Positions 58,940-64,000 of a stretch of DNA of 64,000 nt are shown one piece after another. The stretch covers positions 62,001 to 126,000 of the forward strand of contig JALBVF010000001.1 of assembly GCA_025050535.1 (NCBI GenBank), read 5' to 3'. The notes beneath the pieces are model-generated. The model was given only the letters and a program-made list of their open reading frames with translations, ran no database searches and was not told the origin of the DNA. Within the stretch, counting starts at the first letter, position 1. Each line of letters starts with the position of its first letter. The translations under genes were made by a program, and so were the position numbers. This DNA comes from Candidatus Protistibacter heckmannii (lineage in GTDB: Bacteria; Pseudomonadota; Gammaproteobacteria; Burkholderiales; Burkholderiaceae).

Positions 58940-59599
58940 TCAGCCGTGCGCCGCGAGCCATCCCTGCAGCTGCGGCACGGAATCGGCGAAGAACAGCGGC
59001 GAGAGCGTGGCGAGCTGCGTGCGCGGATGCGCGCCGTAGGTCACGGCCACGCCCTGCGCGCCTGCGTTCACGGCCATCTGCAGATCGTGGGTGGTGTCGC
59101 CGATCATGACCGTGCGCGCGAGCCGCGCGCCGAGTGCGTCGGAGATTTCCTGGAGCATGGCCGGATGCGGCTTGGAGAAGGTCTCGTCGGCGCAGCGCGT
59201 GACGTCGAACAGCGGACGCAGGCCGCTGGCGTCGAGCGCGCGGTCCAGACCGCGGCGGCTCTTGCCGGTGGCCACAGCCAGCAGATAGCCGTCGCCGCGC
59301 AGGGCGCCGAGCATGTCCATCACGCCGGGGAACAGCTCCAGTTGGTGGTCCTGGCTCAGATAGTGGAAACGGTAGCGCTCGGCGAGCTTGCGGTAGTCTT
59401 TGGGGTCGAGCGTGGGCGCGGCGAGCTTGAGCGCGTCTTCCAGACCGAAGCCGATCACATGGCTCGCGACGCTTTCCTCCGGCACCGGCAGGCCCAGGTC
59501 CGCACAGGAAGCCTGGATGCAGCGCGTGATGGCGGATGTCGAATCCATCAGGGTGCCGTCCCAGTCGAACACCATCAGGTCAAATTGCTGCTGCGGCAT
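58940..59599 (-). CDS. HAD-family phosphatase (Gph/PGP-like)
   Basis: This 219-residue haloacid-dehalogenase hydrolase has FDWDGTLMDS (Asp12 nucleophile, Asp14), a helical cap, AVATGKSRRGLDRAL (motif II Thr), KPHPAMLQEI (motif III Lys) and VMIGDTTHDLQMA (motif IV). It resembles phosphoglycolate phosphatases, but the substrate is not certain. The start ATG 59599 overlaps the end of rluC by 20 bp, so the two are co-translated. Intact. Confidence 0.88.
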   Translation of the reverse strand: MPQQQFDLMVFDWDGTLMDSTSAITRCIQASCADLGLPVPEESVASHVIGFGLEDALKLAAPTLDPKDYRKLAERYRFHYLSQDHQLELFPGVMDMLGALRGDGYLLAVATGKSRRGLDRALDASGLRPLFDVTRCADETFSKPHPAMLQEISDALGARLARTVMIGDTTHDLQMAVNAGAQGVAVTYGAHPRTQLATLSPLFFADSVPQLQGWLAAHG

Positions 59600-60566
59600 C
59601 CATTTTCTCCAATTGCTTCAAAAAATCCTGGCATTCCGGCGGCAGGGGCTCCTCCAGCTCCAGCGCCTCACCGGTGTCGGGGTGGGTCAGACGCAGCCGC
59701 CAGGCGTGCAGGAACATGCGCTTGAGACCAGGCTTCGCGCCGGGCCGCGCCAATTCCTTGTTCAGGGCGAAATCGCCGTATTTCTCGTCGCCGGCGATCG
59801 GAAAGCCGGCATGCGCCAGATGCACCCGGATCTGGTGGGTGCGCCCGGTGCGCAGCGTGGCGTGCAGCAGGGAATAGCCGGCCAGCAACCGCTGGCGGTC
59901 GATCACCGTGTGCGAAGCCTGTCCGTCGGGCTGCACCCGCACCCGCCGCTCGCCCTCGGGCGTGTGGAATTTATGCAGGGGAAACTTGAGATTGGCCCGC
60001 TGGTTGGGGAAGGCGCCGTGCACGCAGGCCAGATAACGCTTGTCCATGCCCGTGCCGCGGATCTGCTCGTGAAGATTGACCAGGGCCGAGCGCTTCTTCG
60101 CCAGCAGCAGGATGCCGGAGGTCTCCCGGTCCAGCCGATGCACCAATTCCAGGAATTTGGCCTGCGGCCGGGCCTTGCGCAGTTGTTCGATCACGCCGAA
60201 GGACACGCCGGAGCCGCCATGGACCGCCACGCCGGCCGGCTTGTCGATGGCCAGAATATGCCCGTCCTCGAACAGAATCGGGAATTCCGCCGCCGGCGCG
60301 GGCCGCGAATCGACCTTCCCGGCCAGCTTCATCGGCGGCACACGAACGACATCTCCATCCTTCAGCCGATAAGTTGCGTCGACCCGCCCCTTATTCACGC
60401 GAACCTCGCCGGAACGTAGGATGCGGTAGATATGGCTCTTTGGCACGCCCTTGGCCAGGGCGTGCAGGAAGTTGTCGATGCGCTGGCCTTCGGCCTCTTC
60501 GCCCACCTCGAGCAGGACCACCTGGGCGCCGATTTTGTCCGGATTATTGGCCGATTTAGCGTTCAT
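59580..60566 (-). CDS. rluC: 23S rRNA pseudouridine synthase RluC
   Basis: This 328-residue protein has an N-terminal S4 RNA-binding domain (QRIDNFLHALAKGVPKSHIY, GEVRVNKGRV), then the RluA-type catalytic domain with LELVHRLDRETSGILLLAKK (catalytic Asp), DKRYLACVHG and LLHATLRTGRTHQIRVHL. It modifies several uridines in 23S rRNA. It is divergent from rne, the arrangement common in proteobacteria. Intact, ending 59580. Confidence 0.94.
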   Translation of the reverse strand: MNAKSANNPDKIGAQVVLLEVGEEAEGQRIDNFLHALAKGVPKSHIYRILRSGEVRVNKGRVDATYRLKDGDVVRVPPMKLAGKVDSRPAPAAEFPILFEDGHILAIDKPAGVAVHGGSGVSFGVIEQLRKARPQAKFLELVHRLDRETSGILLLAKKRSALVNLHEQIRGTGMDKRYLACVHGAFPNQRANLKFPLHKFHTPEGERRVRVQPDGQASHTVIDRQRLLAGYSLLHATLRTGRTHQIRVHLAHAGFPIAGDEKYGDFALNKELARPGAKPGLKRMFLHAWRLRLTHPDTGEALELEEPLPPECQDFLKQLEKMDAAAAI

Positions 60567-61149
60567 TTTGCTTTTTAGCCGGCCCCGTGCATTTTGGAAT
60601 GGCGTAACTCATTCATTTTCAATATAATTTGCCAGCGCGATAGCCGGAAGATTTGCGGGTTTATCGCCTGGTGCCAAGCGGCAAGAATCAAGGAAATAAA
60701 AATCCGCCGGCACATTTTACACGGGGGGTGCCTCCCCGACCTGCGGATACGCGAGGAGCGATGGCTTCGGCGGCGCGGGCAAAAAGGTATGAGGTAGCAC
60801 GCACGGCGCAGGCGGCCGAGCAGGGACGAGGACAACAGGACCGTCCGGCCGGCAGCGGCGCCTCGGGTATGCGAGCGACATCGGTAAACAGAATATTGCG
60901 GCGGACGCGCTTGCGCGGCCGTCTTGGCGAAACTAGAAGAACAGTGTTCGGGCCGCCCGCGCCAACTGGGCGAAGCGGCCGGTGCGCTGCGCGCTCAATC
61001 CATGGATGCGCGCGCCCTGCGCAACTTTCGACGCCTGGGTTTTCTCATCGCCCGTGCCCCGCCCCCGCGCGGCGGCAAAGCGGCAATTCTCCCCCCACCC
61101 GATCGCTCCGGTCCAGCGTGTTTCACACGACTGAAGTTGGAGCAATGAC
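60567..61149 (+). promoter_or_regulatory. rluC/rne intergenic region and long rne leader
   Basis: 583 bp without a credible gene. A TATAAT at 60623-60628 is the best -10 for rne; the matching -35 (around 60600) is weak. That gives a leader of more than 500 nt, in line with the long structured 5' UTR by which RNase E autoregulates its own mRNA. I see several GC-rich inverted segments but cannot fold the RNA here. GGAG lies about 10 bases before the rne ATG. Confidence 0.5.
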
Positions 61150-63963
61150 ATGAAACGCATGCTATTTAACGCGACCCAGCAGGAAGAACTGCGGGTCGCC
61201 ATCGTCGACGGCCAGAAGCTGATCGACATCGATATCGAAACCGCCGGGCGCGAACAGCGCAAGGGCAACATCTACAAAGGCATCATCACCCGCATCGAGC
61301 CCTCGCTCGAAGCCTGCTTCGTCAACTACGGCGAAGAGCGCCACGGCTTCCTGCCCTTCAAGGAATTCGCACGCGCCTACTTCAAGCAGGGCGCCGACGT
61401 ACGCAACGCCGGCATCCGCGAAGCCCTCTCCGAAGGCCAGGAAATCATCGTCCAGGTCGAAAAGGAAGAGCGTGGCAATAAGGGCGCGGCCCTGACCACC
61501 TTCATCTCCCTGGCCGGCCGCTACCTGGTGCTGATGCCCAACAACCCGCGCGGCGGCGGCGTCTCACGCCGTATCGAGGGCGAGGAGCGCCAGGAGCTGC
61601 GCGAAGTCATGTCGCAGCTCGAACTGCCCGATGGCATGAGCATCATCGCCCGCACGGCCGGCATCGGCCGCGCCGCCGAGGAACTGCAGTGGGACCTGAA
61701 CTACCTGCTCCAGCTCTGGAAAGCCATCGACGAAGCCGCTGGCGCCAACCGCGGCCCGCTGCTGATCTATCTGGAATCGAGCCTGGTAATCCGCGCCATC
61801 CGCGACTACTTCCAGCCCGATATCGGCGAAATCCTCATCGACACCGACGACATCCATGAGCAGGCCCAGGCCTTCATGGACGTGGTCATGCCGGACAAGA
61901 AGCCGCTGGTCAAGCGCTACCAGGACGACGTACCCCTGTTCTCGCGCTTCCAGATCGAGCACCAGATCGAGACGGCCTACTCTCGCACCGTGTCCCTGCC
62001 CTCGGGCGGCGCCATCGTGATCGACCACACCGAAGCGCTCGTGTCGGTGGACGTGAACTCGGCGCGCGCCACCAAGGGCGCCGACATCGAGGAAACCGCC
62101 GCGCGCACCAACCTCGAGGCCGCCGACGAAATCGCCCGCCAGCTGCGCCTGCGCGACCTGGGCGGCCTGATCGTCATCGACTTCATCGACATGGAGTCCG
62201 CCAAGGCCCAGAAAGACGTCGAGCAGCGCCTCAAGGAGGCCCTGCGCCACGACCGCGCCCGCGTGCAGATGGGCAAGATCTCGCGCTTCGGCCTCATGGA
62301 GCTCTCGCGCCAGCGCCTGCGCCCCGCCCTCTCCGAAGGCTCGCACGTCACCTGCCCGCGCTGCAACGGCACCGGCCACATCCGCGACACCGAATCCTCC
62401 GCCCTGCAAGTCCTGCGCATCATCCAGGAAGAGGCGATGAAGGAAAACACCGCCGCCATCCACTGCCAGGTTCCGGTCGAAGTGGCCGCCTTCCTGCTCA
62501 ACGAGAAGCGCTCCGAAATCAACAAGATCGAGACCCGCTTCAAAGTCAACATCCTGCTGATCCCCAACAAGCACCTCGAGACCCCGCACTACAAGCTCGA
62601 GCGCCTGCGCCACGACGACCCGCGCCTGGACGAGAACAAGGCCAGCTACCGCATCGTCGAGGAAGCCGCGCGCGAGATGGAAGCCGACACGGCCTACAGC
62701 ACCCGCAACGCCGAGGTGAAGCCGCGCCAGGAAGCCGCCGTCAAGGGCATCACACCCGAAAATCCCGCGCCCATGGCCGCCGAGCTGCGCGCCCCGCGCA
62801 GCCCGCAGTCTAAGCACGGCCGCGACGCCAAGCACGGCGCCAAGGAAGCCTCCGCCCCGGTCAAGACCGTGGGCATCCTCGGCTGGCTCAAGGGCCTGTT
62901 CGGCGCCGGCGCCGTGCAGGAAGTCCTCGCTGCTCCGGCCCAGGTCAAGAGCGAACGCGGTGAGCGCAACGAGCGCGGCAACCGCAATGAACGCGGCGGT
63001 CGCGGCGAGCGTGGTGAACGCGGCGGCCGTGGCGAAGCCAGCGCCGATAGACGCAGCAACGAAGGCCGAAACGGCGAGCGCGAAGGCCGCGGCCATCGCC
63101 AGCAGCAGGCCGGCGCGCAGAACGCCGGCGAGAACCGTGCCGAGCGCGGAGAGCGTGGTGAACGCGGCGAAGGCCGAAATCGCGGCCGTGGCCGCGGTCA
63201 GCGCCAAGCCGGCGCCCAAGGCGAAGCCGAACAGCTCAACGGCGCAGCGGCCCTGGTGGAAGCTCAGGCCGGCGACGAAGCGCAGGCCAATGCCGAAGTC
63301 CAACTGCTCGAAGGCAAGAACGCCGCTCCCCAGCAGGCCGAAGGCGAAGGTGAAGAGCGCCGTCGCCGCCGCCGCAACCGCGGCCGTCGCGAGCGCGAAG
63401 GCCAGAACAGCGAAGCCGGTGAGAACGGCGAAGTCGAAGGCGGTCTGAATGAAGGCGCGTCGGTCGACGAGGTCTTCGCCGATGTGGTGCCTGCCGTGAA
63501 AGGCCATGCCGCCGTCGAGGACGCCCATCAGGTTGCGTACGAGCCCGCTCCCGCGAGCGCTCAAGCCTCCACGGAAGCCGCCGAGCCGAGCCGTCCCGCC
63601 GTCGCCAAGCCGGTTGACATCGAGCCCTCGCTGGCCACCGCGGTTCTGGTCGAAAGCTTCCTGCCCCCGCCGGTGCCGCCGAGCTATTCGGCGCCGGTCG
63701 GCGTGGAGCCCGTTCCCCAGGCCGAGGAAGCCGTCGCCGCGCCGGTGGCGCAGGCCGTCGTGGCCGCTCCAGCCCCGGCCGCCAACCTCGATGCAGTGCT
63801 GGCGGATGCTGGCCTGATCTGGGTGCAGACTGATTCGGACAAGCACCGTGTCGCGCAGGAGCAGGCCGCCGCCATGCCGCGGCCGGTCTTCGCGCCACGT
63901 GAGCGCAAGGCCCTGCCACCGCTCTCCACCGAGACGATGATCCAGGTCGAAACGAGCAAGTAA
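61150..63963 (+). CDS. rne: Ribonuclease E
   Basis: This 937-residue endoribonuclease has an N-terminal catalytic half with an S1 domain (about residues 35-120), a 5' sensor and RNase H-like region, a DNase I-like domain with metal ligands Asp301 ([13 protein letters not shown]) and Asp344 (VIDFIDMES), and the zinc link CPRCNGTG (Cys402, Cys405). The C-terminal part from about residue 600 is disordered: an Arg/Gly/Glu-rich repetitive block ([20 protein letters not shown]) that binds RNA, then a Pro/Ala-rich tail for degradosome partners. It starts ATG 61150 and ends with TAA at 63961-63963. Fully intact across 2.8 kb, in contrast to its surroundings. Confidence 0.96.
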   Translation: MKRMLFNATQQEELRVAIVDGQKLIDIDIETAGREQRKGNIYKGIITRIEPSLEACFVNYGEERHGFLPFKEFARAYFKQGADVRNAGIREALSEGQEIIVQVEKEERGNKGAALTTFISLAGRYLVLMPNNPRGGGVSRRIEGEERQELREVMSQLELPDGMSIIARTAGIGRAAEELQWDLNYLLQLWKAIDEAAGANRGPLLIYLESSLVIRAIRDYFQPDIGEILIDTDDIHEQAQAFMDVVMPDKKPLVKRYQDDVPLFSRFQIEHQIETAYSRTVSLPSGGAIVIDHTEALVSVDVNSARATKGADIEETAARTNLEAADEIARQLRLRDLGGLIVIDFIDMESAKAQKDVEQRLKEALRHDRARVQMGKISRFGLMELSRQRLRPALSEGSHVTCPRCNGTGHIRDTESSALQVLRIIQEEAMKENTAAIHCQVPVEVAAFLLNEKRSEINKIETRFKVNILLIPNKHLETPHYKLERLRHDDPRLDENKASYRIVEEAAREMEADTAYSTRNAEVKPRQEAAVKGITPENPAPMAAELRAPRSPQSKHGRDAKHGAKEASAPVKTVGILGWLKGLFGAGAVQEVLAAPAQVKSERGERNERGNRNERGGRGERGERGGRGEASADRRSNEGRNGEREGRGHRQQQAGAQNAGENRAERGERGERGEGRNRGRGRGQRQAGAQGEAEQLNGAAALVEAQAGDEAQANAEVQLLEGKNAAPQQAEGEGEERRRRRRNRGRREREGQNSEAGENGEVEGGLNEGASVDEVFADVVPAVKGHAAVEDAHQVAYEPAPASAQASTEAAEPSRPAVAKPVDIEPSLATAVLVESFLPPPVPPSYSAPVGVEPVPQAEEAVAAPVAQAVVAAPAPAANLDAVLADAGLIWVQTDSDKHRVAQEQAAAMPRPVFAPRERKALPPLSTETMIQVETSK

Positions 63964-64000
63964 GCCCGTCCGGTGGACAAGAGCCGTACGCCGCGCAAGC

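Noticed and set aside
61564-63846. Long open frame antisense to rne (about 760 codons)
   Set aside because: It is a codon-bias shadow of a G+C-rich gene, with no domain, no start context and Gly/Ala/Leu-rich composition.
1-64000. Sequencing or assembly error as the source of all frameshifts
   Set aside because: It cannot explain nonsense substitutions, in-frame deletions, IS insertions, or the clean long genes (rne, double ATPase, lipA). A few individual one-base breaks could still be errors.
1-64000. CRISPR array, rRNA genes, tRNA genes, origin of replication
   Set aside because: Reading both strands I saw no regularly spaced repeats, no rRNA-like blocks, and no cloverleaf I could support; a tRNA scan would be needed to exclude a tRNA fully.

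Overview
The window is a G+C-rich stretch of a betaproteobacterial chromosome, most likely Burkholderiales and probably Alcaligenaceae-like. The support is two tripartite-tricarboxylate (Bug/TctC) receptor genes plus a possible third fragment, the gene order dacC - DUF493 - lipB - lipA, the neighbourhood rne / rluC / HAD phosphatase / Rieske / sppA, and an rfaE2 - ferritin-like pair beside birA/coaX remains. This placement rests on recognising genes and their order, not on a phylogeny.

The dominant feature is genome decay. About 33 protein genes are broken by single-base frameshifts, in-frame TAG/TAA/TGA codons, in-frame internal deletions or IS insertions, against about 22 that look intact. 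Damage falls on transport, catabolism, regulation and surface structures. It spares RNA processing (rne, rluC), lipoylation (lipB, lipA), cell wall (dacC), sppA, cspA, infA2 and rfaE2. Long intact genes sitting next to many broken ones argue against sequencing error as the main cause. The pattern fits a lineage that recently became host-restricted or otherwise lost selection on free-living functions.

Layout. 1-4.7 kb: partial usher-like gene, IS630-type copy, broken integrase, broken autotransporter behind an 11-G tract. 4.9-15.7 kb: peptide-uptake operon (two receptors, M3 peptidase, two permeases, fused double ATPase), followed by a second, far more decayed Yej-type permease/ATPase pair. 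15.7-16.9 kb: second IS630-type element (IS-B). 16.9-29.4 kb: broken feruloyl-CoA synthase, yaeQ, rlmJ fused in frame to a NitT/TauT-type receptor, broken ATPase and permease, and a decayed catabolic cluster (Lrp regulator, thioesterase, isomerase, SDR, TetR, Bug, FAD monooxygenase). 29.5-32 kb: deletion-derivative IS copy, IS3 scrap, infA2 and cspA. 32-38.6 kb: second decayed catabolic cluster (nitrilase, CMD protein, GMC oxidoreductase, ThDP enzyme, Bug, IclR). 38.8-42.3 kb: IS-B copy, collapsed birA/coaX, rfaE2, ferritin-like protein. 42.3-49.7 kb: a decayed light/oxidative-stress module (B12-binding MerR-type regulator, glutathione peroxidase, FAD protein, DUF1365, cfa, DUF3833, NTF2-like) bracketed by two IS copies. 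49.7-56.4 kb: MCE protein, auxiliary lipoprotein, VanZ, hydrolase, dacC, DUF493, lipB, lipA. 56.4-64 kb: deletion-derivative IS copy, sppA, Rieske, HAD phosphatase, rluC, rne.

The most unusual signal is in the mobile elements. All five copies of one IS630-type element (IS-A) carry the same two in-frame stops, and two of them share a 105-bp deletion that removes the first catalytic Asp, so already-dead elements have kept spreading. Their outer 11 bp at one end are identical to one end of IS-B, which suggests cross-mobilisation. I did not find a convincing undescribed defence, signalling or biosynthetic system.
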